Origin: Lineus longissimus
Lineage: Eukaryota; Nemertea; Pilidiophora; Heteronemertea; Lineidae
Assembly: GCF_910592395.1 (NCBI RefSeq)
Contig: NC_088321.1
Coordinates: 12,154,001 to 12,218,000, forward strand
Direction of reading: 5' to 3'
DNA: 64,000 nucleotides
Every line of letters begins with the position of its first letter. Position 1 is the stretch's first letter. The position numbers were made by a program, and so were the translations under genes. The notes below the pieces were generated by a model, which was not told where the DNA came from, ran no database searches, and saw nothing but the letters and a program-made list of their open reading frames with translations. Shown here piece by piece: positions 9,899-23,368 of the stretch.

Positions 9899-12648
9899 TT
9901 CGAAGTCGATGTTAGCAGTTGCTGATATGGAAACGTTGTTCAGGTCAGCATTCTTCCTACATGTTGGGCAAACTGCTAAGTCGTCGGAGATCGTTTAAAC
10001 TGTAAATGTGGAGATCTAGGTCGACGGAAATCCAGATAGGATAATTATAACATTCTTAGTCAAGACGTAGTTCAGTTCCTTGTACATGTGTATGTACATG
10101 CGTTACAAAATTCTTGTAAGACCTGAGAGAAAATTGACCTAAATTGATTTCAAAAACGTGATGATTGTGTTTCTCGACGTCTGGATGACAAAGGCAGGGC
10201 CAGTAACACATCAGAGATATATCCATAGTGCTTTCGACGAAGGCGTGGATATATAGCCGCTGCTTATCATCACGACGGAAGTTTTATTTATCCTCCGTGC
10301 CCCTTGTTATTAAGAAATTAGTCCTAAACTCGGCGTTATGTCTTCTGGACTCGACTTTCTTTACGACTAGCCACGACGATATTTCATGCAAATGAGTTAT
10401 TAGCTTGTAAACTCGGTGAAAGTTTCCTCTACCATGCCTTAACCAAGTTGCATAAAGGGCAAAATCACTCGTTGAAGACCTTTTTTTTCATTTTGAAGTG
10501 CATCCAAAGAAATAGGTGTGACGTTTTCGGCAGCATCTAATAATTAAGCACGTATTAGCAGTCACGAGTCGCTGAGATGGCTCCATTATCTAGTGACACT
10601 GATGGAAGTCATCACAAATATTCTATGTCTGTATTTACAGAGTTATTTTTCTAATCAGTACTTAGCCTGATATATGTTGATATACACCTTTCCAGAAATG
10701 GGGCGCTGAGTATCCGAAATAGTGATGTCATAAGGGGAAACTAGGCCTTATGGTGGAGGGACAAAGGAGATAGTCATGGTTGACCAACACACTTAAATGC
10801 CTTTAATGACGGACAAGGGGGAAAAAGTTAGTTCCAATGCAAGCCACCAATTTCGGGAAGCATGCATAGCAGCCAGCATATAGCCAAAGAGGATAGTTCT
10901 AATCTTTTCCTTTTAAACACCAAAACGCTGGCACTTTCCGGTACAACACGTAGATGCTGGTTACACATTATTTTGCAGCAGTGCAGAAAAGGGTGTCTCC
11001 ATAATTTACGATTAATCCTCTGTTGCAACAGTAAGAAGTCCGCCATTTGAAGTTTCAGCCTCATTCATTCGGTTTCGGTTACTATGGCAAGTGCCAGAAT
11101 TGTTGTGACAGGTAGGCCTACTCTAGCTACTTATGCTTAGAATATAAAACGAAGGTTGGTGCAACGAGTGAGAGCTTTCTTTCACACAGATTAACATACA
11201 GCAGGTTTTACTGTATACGACAGCTATCGATTGAAATTGATTATTTTCATTCACGAATAGTCGTAAAGATAAATCCTTTATTGTTCGTTTTGCTTGAGTT
11301 CGAAGCAAAAAAGATGAAAGGTTGCAAATTCGATCGATTTATATGCATACAATTTTGAATGTATTCTGTTTTTCCTCAAATCTTTGCTTTTGGTCCTTAA
11401 GGTCCCGATAGGTGACCAGTGGTGAAGACGAAATTTTCCAGTTACCACGACTACTCAGTGTGCAATGCATGAGTCAGTATCTTGAAAAATAAAGTTTTCG
11501 AACCCAGTCGGAATTAAGTTTGTGAAAACGTTGTTTTTTCATTAATGTTTGCGAATCACGAACAGCACGAAGGTTTTGTGCAGTGAAAGTGTGGTCGTGC
11601 GTTTCTGTGATGCATGCGTTGCTGTGATACGGCCTGCTGTTTGACATAGCCTGCATAATACTACACGACTTGTGGACAAGAACCGAGGTACATGCGACGT
11701 TTGCGAGCCGTTCCTCTCTGATCTCATTAAGCCTCACCCTTCACTATGTCTTGATCACCTCGTTGCTATCTTTGATTGATATCTTATAAAGTGTATCATA
11801 GACATCAATTGTTGTATTACATCATTGGTGATGGTACCCAATGCAATAACTGGGACAAGGCGTAGCATCGGTGCCTCAGCCAGGCGTTTAGCTTTGATGC
11901 ACATATTATATAGTCACGGAAGATGACCAACATGCGTCACTCTGAATTGCAGCACGATTTTTGATCTAACTCATGCTTGAGGTCAGTGAAATTCAGGGCA
12001 CAAAGTTATATCATCTCCGATGAACTTTATTGTATTCCTGAGAATTTAGGAGAAGCCAATTTTTACCCACCTCTTAGTCTCACATACACTCCTACACAGG
12101 TGGCCCGAAATATTGTACGATCAATCAAAAAGCACGCGTTTTGGCATTTTTTAGTTGTACAGCAGGTTAAAGCTGTTTAAGACATTGTTTTATTGTTGAA
12201 ATCGCACAAAAAATTACGTAAAAAGTAGACGAACTGTCCTTGTCCGCCATCTTTGTTCTTGGTTCTTTCCCGCTGCAGCAGCAGACGAGGTGGTGTGGGA
12301 ATTGAGAAGAGGACCAGAACAATTCCCGAACGCATTCTTGCGTGTTCGACTCCTTCGAGAACACCGTTCTGGGTTCGAGAACGGGGAGTCGAATACAAAC
12401 CTCGTGTCGCCGACGGGTCGGGTTCTTGCGAAATTTACGCAACTCGGCGCAATAGAGGTAGATATGACGTGACATACAATTTTGTGACATCATACGATGT
12501 AAATGGCGTCACTATGAAATTGTTATTCTGCAGATCTACGCTCAATTGTTCTAACGAAGAATGCTATTTAACTTAACGAGTCAGATGGAATCCTCCTTTA
12601 CGGAAGAATATTGTAACGGTGTATCCCGTGCTTTCCTGAAATTATTTA

Positions 12649-12842
12649 TCAAATATATTGAAGTATTTCACAAGAATATGAGTAAATATCAAAACTAAAC
12701 GCTTTACATTTCTCAATGCGTGTTTTCGTGGCATAACAATACAAGCTGCATTGGATCTTTGAACGGACAGGTCCTCTGTTATAAGATATCTCGTCAATGG
12801 AGTCTGAGTCGCCGTCTTCCTTTATGAACATAAGTCGGTTTT
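12649..12842 (-). CDS. PAN/apple-domain terminal exon, unit U2
   Basis: This copy has the same 194-nt exon and TTTAG acceptor as U1 and an unchanged Cys pattern; the peptide appears identical to U1. Here the frame happens to stay open upstream of the acceptor for another 50 codons, through a region that is frame-shifted in the other units, so I keep the acceptor boundary. Confidence 0.65.
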
Positions 12843-13799
12843 CTAAACAACAATAGCCAATAGTCAACGACATTCTATTTGAATAGTGTACTGACCATAA
12901 ACAGTGGCTGAAGTGGAAGCATTGACTTCTCACACCAAACACTGGGAGGGTAGAGCTAAAATGAATGTCAAAATGACACAAGACCACTCCAACTGAATGG
13001 TGTGTGAAGAGACGTTAATACTGAAATGACAGCGAGCAACAACTTCTATTTTGACACAACTCAAACTCAACATTGTAACATGATTTTGTCATCTTTTTAA
13101 ATGGCTTACCAACCCAAGCAGCTATAGAATCCTATGAGATTCATCGTTGGGATCTTATTCAGTTTTTTTGTCCATGCGCATGTAATTTCGTCATAAGATT
13201 CCTGTAGAATTCTTAGTTATGATTTTAACATGTATATGTACACAAGACTGAACTTAACCATAACTCTGGATCTTATGACAAAATCATGTTCTCTTTACTT
13301 GTGATCGCGGATCATTTCACATTCGGGACAGTGCTGCATGAATCGATAGTCACCAGTGATATTCTGATCGACATTCAAATTCATTCAAGTCAAAATTCAC
13401 AGTCAGAAAGTTTGGATGAAACCACTCTGTGAAGGCCAGACATACTTACTTTCATATTTGACTGGCATGAAAATGGTAAGATTAGAACTACATGTAGTAA
13501 TACAATGAATTTTTAAAGTAAAGTACCCACAATTTGATTGGTTTTGACTGAATAACTTTGTCACAATGCCGTATCACACGTAAGTGATCTTAGCTAATAT
13601 TCTGGTTGGTTCATGATTTGTAAGCATGAAGGATACATATAATATTTGTATGCATTTGCACGGTGGATAACCGTGTACCGTTCAACGAACTTCCGTTTTG
13701 CCATGATCATATTTTTACAATTTTCGGTAAGTTCCTGTTGTTTAAACCTGTATAGCTTTTCCATAGATTTCTTATAATTCTGTAAAACTTCAAACTTAC

Positions 13800-14362
13800 C
13801 GCTCTCATAAATACTTACAACTTCTCTTAGATTCAACACACATGGAAATATCATCAGGTTCGACATCGCACCGAGAAACTGATCACATGAATGGTAGCGT
13901 TCTGATGTAGGTGTTAAACAGCGACCAAGAAAATTAAAGCTACCTGGCAGGGTATTGACATATGAATTGTGCGATGTAGCATTCAGTTTTACTCCATCGA
14001 GGTAAATCTTATGGCTGTTTCTTATCATGTCCACCGTTACAACAAGAAAATACCAAACACGCGCCTTGAGTACTTTTCTAGTATAAGATATTCGCGCCCA
14101 GTGCTCATGAGGTCGGTGGCTACATATTACTTTTATTAAACCAGAGCCAGCTACAAAAACGTTAAAGTGACTTCCAGTAGTCCAAATCATAGCTTCACTT
14201 CTCGTGTTATGGTGACGCCGCCGAAAGTAGAGAACAAACGAAACGGCATCGTATCTCTGAAGATCAATGTTTAGCTCAACCCTGTGAGTACATTGATCAT
14301 CATTAAATGAGAGAACCTCACCAAGGAAACTTGACTTAACGTAATTTGCACCTTTTTTTACA
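13800..14362 (-). CDS. LamG-domain exon of a lectin-like protein, unit U2
   Basis: The exon is 563 nt with the same acceptor and GTAAGT donor as U1 and an intact frame. It differs from U1 at a few positions in the first half of the domain (AMIWTTG, VAGSG, CSHRPHEHWARISY), while the YLDG core and the closing FLGAMSNLMIF segment are unchanged. An upstream segment at 14417-14707 may supply the leader. Extracellular glycan or protein binding is inferred from the fold only. Confidence 0.72.
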
Positions 14363-14416
14363 CTGGGGAGTTTAAAATCGTAGAGTTACACTGTTTCGCA
14401 ATTAAAGACACAGTTG

Positions 14417-14707
14417 TTAGCCGCTACATGTAGATAGGTGGAGACATTCCGAGGCCATAAATGACAACGTTTTTCCACGAAGCCACACACAAAGTGTATA
14501 GACATAAAACGACCTAGTGGAGCCACTCAGCGGGCTTTTACGCGAATTATCTAATGGACCAGGTATGGAACTAACGACCAGAAAAAGCCAAGAAAAATAA
14601 AGTAGGTGGTATGTTGCTGTGAAGCTTTCTATTGGAGGAGATTGAAAGCTACCCTTGTTCTGCAGTTGGACAATGTTTGAGGCTGGGCCAGAGAGTAGAA
14701 AACTCAA
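14417..14707 (-). other. Leader-like open segment upstream of the LamG exon (U2)
   Basis: The open frame carries a hydrophobic stretch (YHLLYFSWLFLVVSSIPG) with a signal-peptide-like small-residue end, 55 nt upstream of the LamG acceptor. Similar segments lie at 23993-24283, 48601-48891 and near 5460 and 31670. There is no ATG in good position before the hydrophobic stretch, and U3 and U6 have a 7-nt insertion after it that changes the frame. It is a candidate 5' exon, not an established one. Confidence 0.25.
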
Positions 14708-16152
14708 TGTCTAATTTGCCGTGCTAAGGATTGAAAGTATACGTTGCTAACTTAACTATTTGAGGCATGCATTTTGTGAGAAAAAAACAAGACGAGCCAA
14801 TAGTAGCGATGGCCGTTGAACTAAGACTCGATCTATTGTCAAGGTTTGGTACCGAGTGCAATTTAAAGAAAATGCAGTGGTATTACTTCCAAAGTAAAGC
14901 GTTTATCACAATAAAAAAATACATCTGTTATAAGACGCATTTACCTTATATTTTTGTCAGTCCCATTAAGAAAGAAAACCTTGGTGTCTGAAATGCAAAG
15001 GGGCAGATGGCCGTTTCATTATGAATGTTATCTAAACTCGCCTTTGTTAATCTGAAACTACTTCTAAGATACGAAATTGTAAAAACAACTAACACAAAAC
15101 TGACATGTTAAAAATTCCTGTCCATTTTTGTATTAGTTGAATAGTTTGACAGAAACGCCCTTGCACTCGCTCCCCCCGTCAAAAAGGTCATCGCACGCTC
15201 AAATGCATCAGCAAGGGGCTAGCAGCTTTGTTTTGGTACCTTCATAGGCAATCTTGCATTACTGATTAGCACCAATACTTCAATATTCGATCCAAGGGAA
15301 TGGCATTCAAATGCAATACCCAAGTCAATGCAAATATTGGCTGTGACTACCAGTGCGCATTATTATAGACATTGGTGCATTTTGCAACAAGCCATTTTTA
15401 AAAATTGGTAAAAATAAGCATAGTTTATCTTTTTTGTAAAGGGCTACATATAGCACGGTTTATCAATACAAGTCTTTTACCCATATGTTTTAAAGAAATG
15501 ACTGTGAGATTATTTTTGTGGAATGCCTTTTTTAATGGACTGCATCACTTCTAACACGTGAGTGCTTCACGCACAGGTCAGTCGATCATGTAGATCGACC
15601 TCAATAACTTCACACAAGCAATATCATATAATAGTCTGCAACAAGCTGATTGTTGCGCTGTCAATGACGCTGTCCCTAATATCGACAATGGGCACGCACA
15701 TGATGACCAAACATTTTGCTGCAACCTCAGAAATGATCTTGGGATTGCAGGTACATCGTAAGCAATGCCGACGCAACTGGTTAATTTGCCAATGCATGTA
15801 GGGTATTTAAAGATGTAATCGGATTTGAATTTATGGTATGATATGATATTAGATTTAAAAGGTTATCATCACTAAATTTGTGGGACCTGAAATGACTGCC
15901 AGAGCGGCATTGGCAGGGATTTGACTGATTCCAAAATAATAGTCACCTCTGTGGTTCATACATGTGTCTCCGGTACTTCCAAAGACTTTGGATTGCAGGA
16001 GCACTATAACGGTGAGTAGGTGGCGTATCTTCAAACTGAAAGTTGTAGGCTCACAATACACCACCAATCCACGCATCTTCAAACTGAAAGTTGTAGGCTC
16101 ACAATACACCACCAATCCACGCATCTTCAAACTGAAAGCTGTAGGCTCGCAA

Positions 16153-17562
16153 GTGCCACCTAGCCTAAAGGGTGCGCTTGTCACGCCGCTTTTGAAAAAG
16201 TCGAATTTGGACAAGGATGTTCTTTCAAACTACCGCCCGGTGTCCAACCTATCGTACTTGTCAAAACTGATTGAGAGGATCGTGGTTTCACGTCTGAAGG
16301 AACATATGTCTACTCATGGTCTCTACGACCCGAACCAATCGGGTTACCGCGTGGGTCACAGTACGGAAACGGTCCTGTTAAAGGTCGTCGACAACATTCT
16401 GTCATGCATGGACGAAGGTCATGAAGCGTTTCTAGTTCTCCTCGATATGTCAGCCGCATTTGACACTGTTGATCATGAGATCTTACTCGCCAGGCTGCAT
16501 GACAGTATAGGTTTGACGTCTCAAGCCTTGAACTGGTTTGCTTCATACCTTCAACAGCGACAGGTATCTGTTTCAGTAAATGGTTGTGTGTCAGATAGTG
16601 TCGAGCTGAGGTACGGTGTCCCGCAAGGCTCAGTTTTGGGGCCGATCCTGTTCACTATATACACGCTTCCCCTTGGTGACCTGATCCGTGAGAAGAGGAT
16701 CACCTTTGAGATGTACGCTGATGATAATCAGCTGATGGACAGCTTTCGCTGTGGTGACAAGGAGGACGGTGCTCAGGTACTCTCTCACGCAGAGGACTGC
16801 ATCAGTGACATTGGAGCTTGGTTAATGGACAATAAACTTGCTCTAAACGCACCTAAGACCGACATGGCAAACTTTGTGTCCTCCAGAAGGACTGGCTCTA
16901 TTTCGTCCATTGTGGTTGGCGGTCAGGACATTCATGAATCGGATTGTGTGAAGGACTTGGGCGTTTGGCTGGATAGAAATATGACCATGAAGAAACAGGT
17001 CTCCTCCATCTGCAGGGCAGCTAGTGCAAGCCTTTACAACATCGGTCGTGTAAGAAAGTACCTCGATCAAGCTAGCGCAGAGCGTTTGGTTTGTGCGTTG
17101 GTCAGCTCCCGGTTAGATTGCAATAATGGCATTCTGTATGGTCTCCATGAAAGTACCATTGCTCCACTCCAGCGTATTCAGAACTGGGCTGCCAGGATTG
17201 TCCTCCGTCTTAGGAAATCTGCGCACATAACCCCTGCCCTTCGGCAATTGCACTGGCTCCCTGTTAGGTCAAGGATCGAGTACAAGATCTCGCTGACTGC
17301 TTATAAGATCTATAGCGGTCTTGCACCACAATATTTCGATGGGTTTTTGAGTGCTGCACCTGGCCGACAAGAGACGCGGTATTCTGGGCTTGATCGGGTC
17401 TCCGTCAAAAGAACCCGAACTCGGCTAGGCAACCGGAGTCTCTCGTCTTGTGCACCTGTTCTCTGGAACGCCCTCCCTGGCCACGTCAAGGCATGCCAAA
17501 ATATCACCAGTTTCAAACTTCAGCTAAAGACGTGGCTTTTTAAGAAGCACTTCTCTGAATGA
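16153..17562 (+). CDS. Reverse transcriptase, L2-type (5'-truncated), U2
   Basis: This is an intact 469-codon frame with all transcriptase motifs of the U1 copy, including the LLDMSAAFD aspartate, [10 protein letters not shown] and YADD. A handful of substitutions separate it from U1 (for example YRVGHSTET for YREGHSTET). The endonuclease domain is absent, so it is a non-autonomous fragment whose frame has stayed open. Confidence 0.85.
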   Translation: MPPSLKGALVTPLLKKSNLDKDVLSNYRPVSNLSYLSKLIERIVVSRLKEHMSTHGLYDPNQSGYRVGHSTETVLLKVVDNILSCMDEGHEAFLVLLDMSAAFDTVDHEILLARLHDSIGLTSQALNWFASYLQQRQVSVSVNGCVSDSVELRYGVPQGSVLGPILFTIYTLPLGDLIREKRITFEMYADDNQLMDSFRCGDKEDGAQVLSHAEDCISDIGAWLMDNKLALNAPKTDMANFVSSRRTGSISSIVVGGQDIHESDCVKDLGVWLDRNMTMKKQVSSICRAASASLYNIGRVRKYLDQASAERLVCALVSSRLDCNNGILYGLHESTIAPLQRIQNWAARIVLRLRKSAHITPALRQLHWLPVRSRIEYKISLTAYKIYSGLAPQYFDGFLSAAPGRQETRYSGLDRVSVKRTRTRLGNRSLSSCAPVLWNALPGHVKACQNITSFKLQLKTWLFKKHFSE

Positions 17563-17645
17563 TGTTTTCGGTTTTGAACGGGGTGGCGCCTTGATCAGGC
17601 TCTTGGAAAGGCGCCGCCTATAAATGCTTTTCATTCATTCATTCA
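16153..17645 (+). mobile_element. 5'-truncated L2-like retrotransposon (U2)
   Basis: The length (1493 bp), left junction and ATTC tail are the same as in U1, which shows inheritance by unit duplication rather than a second insertion. Confidence 0.85.
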
Positions 17646-18690
17646 GTACACCACCAATCCACGCATCTTCAAACTGAATGCTGTAGGCTCACAATACACC
17701 ACCAATCCACGCATCTTCAAACTGAAAGTTGTAGGCTCACAATACACCACCAATCCACGCATCTTCAAACTGAAAGTTGTAAGCTCACAATACACCACAA
17801 TCCACGCATCTTCAAACTGAAAGTTATAGGCTCACAATACACCACCAATCCACGCATCTTCAAACTCAAAGTTGTAGGCTCACAATACACCACCAATCCA
17901 CGCATCTTCAAACTGAAAGCTGTAGGCTCACAATACACCACCAATCCACGCATCTTCAAACTGAAAGTTGTAGGCTCATAATACACCACCAATCCACGCA
18001 TCTTCAAACTGAAAGCTGTAGGCTCACAATACACCACCAATCCACGCATCTTCAAACTGAAAGCTGTAGGCTCACAATACACCACAATCCACGCATCTTC
18101 AAACTGAAAGCTGTAGGCTCACAATACACCACCAATCCACGCATCTTCAAACTGAAAGATGTAGGCTCACAATACACCACCAGTCCACGCATCTTCAAAC
18201 TGAAAGATGTAGGCTCACAATACACCCCCAATCCAAATACAGTGACTCTTTCTGCCTGTGCGAATGGGTGTTAGTTTTTCCTTCTTAATCAATGCTGATG
18301 CTCGAATTTGCTCACATTTCTAAACTGTTTTGGCAAGGAGTTGTACTTATAGTACAACAGGTACGAACAAATTAGTAGAACCAGAGATCTCATTTTCATA
18401 ATTTCTTAATGACACACGACAAATGTTTTCGTCTCGACCTCTAGTCCTCCCTAGGTCAGAATGAAATTCAAAGTGTACAATAAGGATATTTATACTGCCA
18501 GTTTACAAACAAACATTATAATAGGATTGTGAGGTCAGATTGTGTGAAATCAGAATAATAGAATAATTAAACCATAGTATATGTTCATGTTTTAGTAAAC
18601 ATTCAGGAAGAGTGCAGACCCTTGCTGTGCTGATTGTCTATTTAACGGTGGTCTGTTGCTCTTAATAAATAATGCTTCTTCGATTCTCAA

Positions 18691-19067
18691 TGAGGAACCG
18701 GCGCGATTTATCCGCCGCGTGGCGCTGCAATCGATCATACCAAAACTCTCCATTTCCAATGCATTATCATGTTATTTCTGAACCCGAAAACGATCGCTTA
18801 TTTTCTACCGATTTCGGCGACGTTTGCATCTTCCTGTTTTAAATCTATTGAGCTATCAGTTTCTGAAGATAATTTTGCGGAAAATATGCGCGATGCCAGT
18901 TATTGGGTACGTTTTCTGCTGTTGAAATCCTGCGCAAAAATGTACGCAATGGTTTCCCGTGATTGACCTCATGCGACGTCAACAGATCAGAAAATGACGT
19001 CATGGCGTCAGAAGGTACGATCGATTGTGGCGCCGCCACTGGCATTTATCTTGACGCCGGTTCCTCA
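18691..19067. mobile_element. 377-bp MITE without target-site duplication (U2)
   Basis: It has the same termini (TGAGGAACCGGCG), length and insertion point as in U1. Confidence 0.8.
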
Positions 19068-20857
19068 TTCGAAGTCGATGTTAGCAGTTGCTGATATGGA
19101 AAAGTTGTTCAGGTCAGCATTCTTCCTACATGTTGGGCAAACTGCTAAGTCGTCGGAGATCGTTTAAACTGTAAATGTGGAGATCTAGGTCGACGGAAAT
19201 CCAGATAGGATAATTATAACATTCTTAGTCAAGACGTAGTTCAGTTCCTTGTACATGTGTATGTACATGCGTTACAAAATTCTTGTAAGACCTGAGAGAA
19301 AATTGACCTAAATTGATTTCAAAAACGTGATGATTGTGTTTCTCGACGTCTGGATGACAAAGGCAGGGCCATTAACACATCAGAGATATATCCATAGTGC
19401 TTTCGACGAAGGCGTGGATATATAACCGCTGCTTATCACGACGGAAGTTTTATTTATCCTCCGTGCCCCTTGTTATTAAGAAATTACTCCTAAACTCGGC
19501 GTTATGTCTTCTGGACTCGACTTTCTTTACGACTAGCCACGACGATTTTTCATGGAGATGAGTTATTAGCTTGTAAACTCGGTGAAAGTTTCCTCTACCA
19601 TGCCTTAACCAAGTTGCATAAAGGGCAAAATCACTCGCTGAAGACCTTTTTTTTCATTTTGAAGTGCATCCAAAGAAATAGGTGTGACGTTTTCGGCAGC
19701 ATCTAATAATTAAGCACGTATTAGCAGTCACGAGTCGCTGAGATGGTTCCATTATCTAGGGACACTGATGGAAGTCATCACAAATGTTCTATGTCTGTAT
19801 TTACAGAGTTATTTTTTTAATCAGTACTTAGCCTGATATATGTTGATATACACCTTTCCAGAAATGGGGCGCTGAGTATCCGAAATAGTGATGTCATAAG
19901 GGGAAACTAGGCCTTATGGTGGAGGGACAAAGGAGATAGTCATGGTTGACCAACACACTTGAATGCCTTTAATGACGGACAAGGGGGAAAAAGTTAGTTC
20001 CATTGCAAGCCACCAATTTCGGGAAGCATGCATAGCAGCCAGCATATAGCCAAAGAGGGTAGTTCTAATCTTTTTCCTGATAAAGCCCAAAATGCTTTCA
20101 CTTTCCGGTACAACGCGCAAGTGCTGGTAACACATTATTTTGCAGCAGCGCAGAAAGGGTGTCTCCATGATTTACGATCAATCCTCTGTTGCAACAGTAA
20201 GAAGTCCGTCATTTGAAGTTCCAGCCTCATTCATTCGGTTTTGATTACTATGGCAAGTGCCAGAATTGTTGTGACAGGTAGGCCTACTCTAGCTACTTAT
20301 GCTTAGAATATAAAACGAAGGTTCGTGCAACGAGTGAGAGCTTTCTTTCACACAGATTAAACATACAGCAGGTTTTACTAGATACGACAGCAAATTATTG
20401 ACATTGATTATATTCATTCACGAATAGTCGTAAAGATAAAGCCTTTATTGTTCGTATTGCTTGAGTTCGAAGCAAAAAAGATGAAAGGTTGCAAAATCGA
20501 TCGATTTATATGCATACAATTTTGAATGTATTCTGTTTTCCCTCAAATCTTTGCTTTTGGTCCTTAAGTTCCCGATAGATGACCAGTGGTCAAACCGAAA
20601 TTTTCCAGTTACCACGACTACTCAGTGTGCAATGCATGAGTCAGCATCTTGAAAAATAAAGTTTTCGTACCCAGTCGGAATTAAGTTTGTGAAAATGCTG
20701 TTTTTTCATTAATGTTTGCGAATCACGAAAAGAACAGCACGAACGTTTAGGAGTAATCATATCCTCAAAACGAACTAAATAAAAACAGAGTCGTTCAAAT
20801 AAATTAATTCAAGTGAAAGACTCTGATTAAAACGACTCTAATAAAAAAGTTGGCGCC

Positions 20858-21032
20858 GGTGTAACATCTGTGGTTGTTTCCCATGTGTCAGTGTTTCCAA
20901 ACAATAGGCAGCTAGAGAGACCACGACTTTTCAATAGGGGGGATACACAGAAAACGTGTCAATCTATTTTTGAGCGTTCCCAAACAATGAGGGGAAACAC
21001 TCAAAAACAGAAACACTCAAAAACATTACACC
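20858..21032. mobile_element. 175-bp MITE-like insert with CCGGTGTAA termini (U2)
   Basis: The segment is bounded by CCGGTGTAA and TTACACCGG. It ends in two direct 16-bp repeats (AAACACTCAAAAACA). U3 and U4 hold the same insert; U6 holds a different element between the same CCGG borders. It sits inside a roughly 390-bp block that is absent from U1. Confidence 0.55.
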
Positions 21033-22204
21033 GGGTCTAGATAAACTACTAGACCAAACCTAAATATAGTCGTTTATTTTTGTCCTGGAAATACTTTATA
21101 TATATCCTATGGTAGCAGTCTTTTTGCTTTTGGGCAGTGAAAGTGTGGTCGTGCGTTTCTGTGATGCATGCCTTGCTGTGATACGGCCTGCTGTTTGACA
21201 TATAAGCCTGCATAATACTACACGAATTGTGGGCAAGAACCGAGGTGCATATTCGTCTGCGAGCCGCTCCTCTCTGATCTCATTAAGCCTCACTCTTCAT
21301 TATGTCTTGATCACCTCGTTGCTATCTTTGATTGATATCTTATAAAGTGTATCATAGACATCAATTGTTGTATTACATCATTGGTGATGGTACCCAATGC
21401 AATAACTGGGACAAGGCGTAGCATCGGTGCCTCAGCCAGGCGTTTAGCTTTGATGCACATATTATGTAGTCACGGAAGATTACCAACATGCGTCACTCTG
21501 AATTGCAGCACGATTTTTTATCTAACTCATGCTTGAGGTCAGTGAAATTCAGGGCACAAAGTTATATCATCTCCGATGAACTTTATTGTATTCCTGAGAA
21601 TTTAGGAGAAGCCAATTTTTACCCACCTCCTAGTCTCACATACACTCCTACACAGGTGGCCCGAAATATTGTACGATCAATCAAAAAGCACGCGTTTTGG
21701 CATTTTTTAGTTGTACAGCGGGTTAAAGCTGTTTAAGACATTGTTTTATTGTTGAAATCGCACAAAAAAATACGTAAAATGTAGACGAACTTTCCTTGTC
21801 CGCCATCTTTGTTCTTGGTTCTTTTCCGCTGCAGCAGCAGACGAGGTGGTGTGGGAATTAGGAAGAGGACCAGAACAGTTCCCGAACGCATTCTTGCGTG
21901 TTCGACTCCTTCGAGAACACCGTTCTGGGTTCGAGAACGGGGAGTCGAATACAAACCTCGCGTCGCCGTCGGGTCGGGTTCTTGCGAAATTTACGCAACT
22001 CGGCGCAATAGAGGTAGATATGACGTGACATACAATTTTGTGACATCATACGATGTAAATGGCGTCACTATGAAATTGTTATTCTGAAGATCTACGCTCA
22101 ATTGTTCTAACGAAGAATGCTATTTAACTTAACGAGTCAGATGGCATCCTCCTTTACGGAACAATATTGTAACGGTGTATCCCGTGCTTTCCTGAAATTA
22201 TTTA

Positions 22205-22398
22205 TTAAATATATTGAAGAATTTCACAAGAATGTGAGTAAATATCAAAACTAAACGCTTTACATTTCTCAATGCGTGTTTTCGTGGCATAACAATACAA
22301 GCTGCATTGGATCTTTGAACGGACAGGTCCTCTGTTATAAGATATCTCGTCAATGGAGTCTGAGTCGCCGTCTTCCTTTATGAACATAAGTCGGTTTT
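22205..22398 (-). CDS. PAN/apple-domain terminal exon, unit U3
   Basis: This 194-nt exon has the conserved acceptor and Cys pattern. One residue differs from U1 and U2 (YSHSCEIL for YSYSCEIL). An extra A in the upstream region (near 22484) disrupts the read-through frame there, which is consistent with intron. Confidence 0.65.
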
Positions 22399-23368
22399 CT
22401 AAACAACAATAGCCAACAGTCAACAACATTCCATTTGAATAGTGTACTGACCATAAACATTGGCTGAAGTGGAAGCATTGACTTTCTCACACCAAACACT
22501 GGGAGGGTAGAGCTACATTTGTAAAATGAATGTCAAAATGACACAAGACCGCTCCAACTAAGTGGTTTGTGAAGAGACATTAATACTGAAATGACAACGA
22601 GCAACAACTTCTATTTTGACACAACTCAAACTCAACATTGTAACTTGATGTTGTCATCTTTCTAAATGGCTTACCAACCCAAGCAGCTATAGAATCATAT
22701 GAGATTCATCGTTAGGATCTTATTCAGTTATTTTGTCTATGCGCATGTAATTTCGTCATAAGATTCCTGTATAATTCTTAGTTATGATTTTAACATGTAT
22801 ATGTTCACAAGACTGAACTTAACCATAACTCTGGATATTATGACAAAAAAACAGTTCTCTTTACTTGTGATCGTGGACCATTTCACATTCGGGACAGTGC
22901 TGCATGAATCGATAGTCACCAGTGATATTCTGATCGACATTCAAATTCATTCAAGTCAAAATTCACAGTCAGAAAGTTTGGATGAAACCACTCTGTGAAG
23001 GCAAGACATACTTACTTTCATATTTGACTGGCATGAAAATGGTAAGATTAGAACTGCATGTAGTAATACAATGAATTTTTCAAGTAAAAGTACCCACAAT
23101 TTGATTGGTTTTGACTGAATAGCTTTGTCACAATGCCGTTTCACACGTAAGTGATCTTAGCTAATATTCTGGTTGGTTCATGATTTGTAAACATGAAGGA
23201 TACACATTATGTTTGTATGCATTTGCACGGTGGATAACCGTGTACCGTTCAACGAACTTCCGTTTTGCCATGATCATATTTTTACAATTTTCGGTAAGTT
23301 CCTGTTGTTTAAACCTGTATATAGCTTTTTCATAGATTTCTTATAATTCTGAAAAACTTCAAACTTAC

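Larger units (their letters stand above)
3513..12517. repeat. Array unit U1
   Basis: It carries the gene exons (3644-5376), the minisatellite interrupted by an L2-like element (7041-9063) and the 377-bp MITE (9522-9898). Bases 9064-12517 otherwise hold no supported gene. The spacer contains a palindrome (9171-9189, GTTGTACT around TAT) and an ATATATCCA/TGGATATAT hairpin near 10215-10255. U1 lacks the roughly 390-bp block that U2, U3, U4 and U6 have near 20746-21137. A run of 21 G (3943-3963) replaces a short GGGAGGG motif seen in U2. Confidence 0.85.
16019..18234. repeat. 48-bp minisatellite (U2), largest copy number, split by L2-like insertion
   Basis: About 15 copies of the 48-bp unit occupy 16019-16152 and 17646-18234, the longest array of the six units. 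Several copies lack one CAC triplet (ACCACAATCC instead of ACCACCAATCC). Confidence 0.9.
12518..22073. repeat. Array unit U2
   Basis: This unit has gene exons (12649-14362), a 15-copy minisatellite with L2-like insertion (16019-18234), the 377-bp MITE (18691-19067) and the 175-bp MITE (20858-21032). Its last third (about 19900-22073) resembles U3 more closely than U1, while its middle resembles U1 and U5, so it is a mosaic. The rest of the spacer shows no supported gene. Confidence 0.85.

Noticed and set aside
12167-12493. 108-codon minus-strand frame overlapping other frames in the CpG-rich block
   Set aside because: Frames on both strands are open here because of composition and a GAGTCGAA-type inverted repeat; only the short ATGGCGGAC start context is noted.
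21488-21736. 82-codon frame conserved in several units (also 29152-29400 and 46305-46562)
   Set aside because: The U1 copy has a stop after the first dozen codons and the U4 copy a stop near 40336, so it is not maintained as coding.
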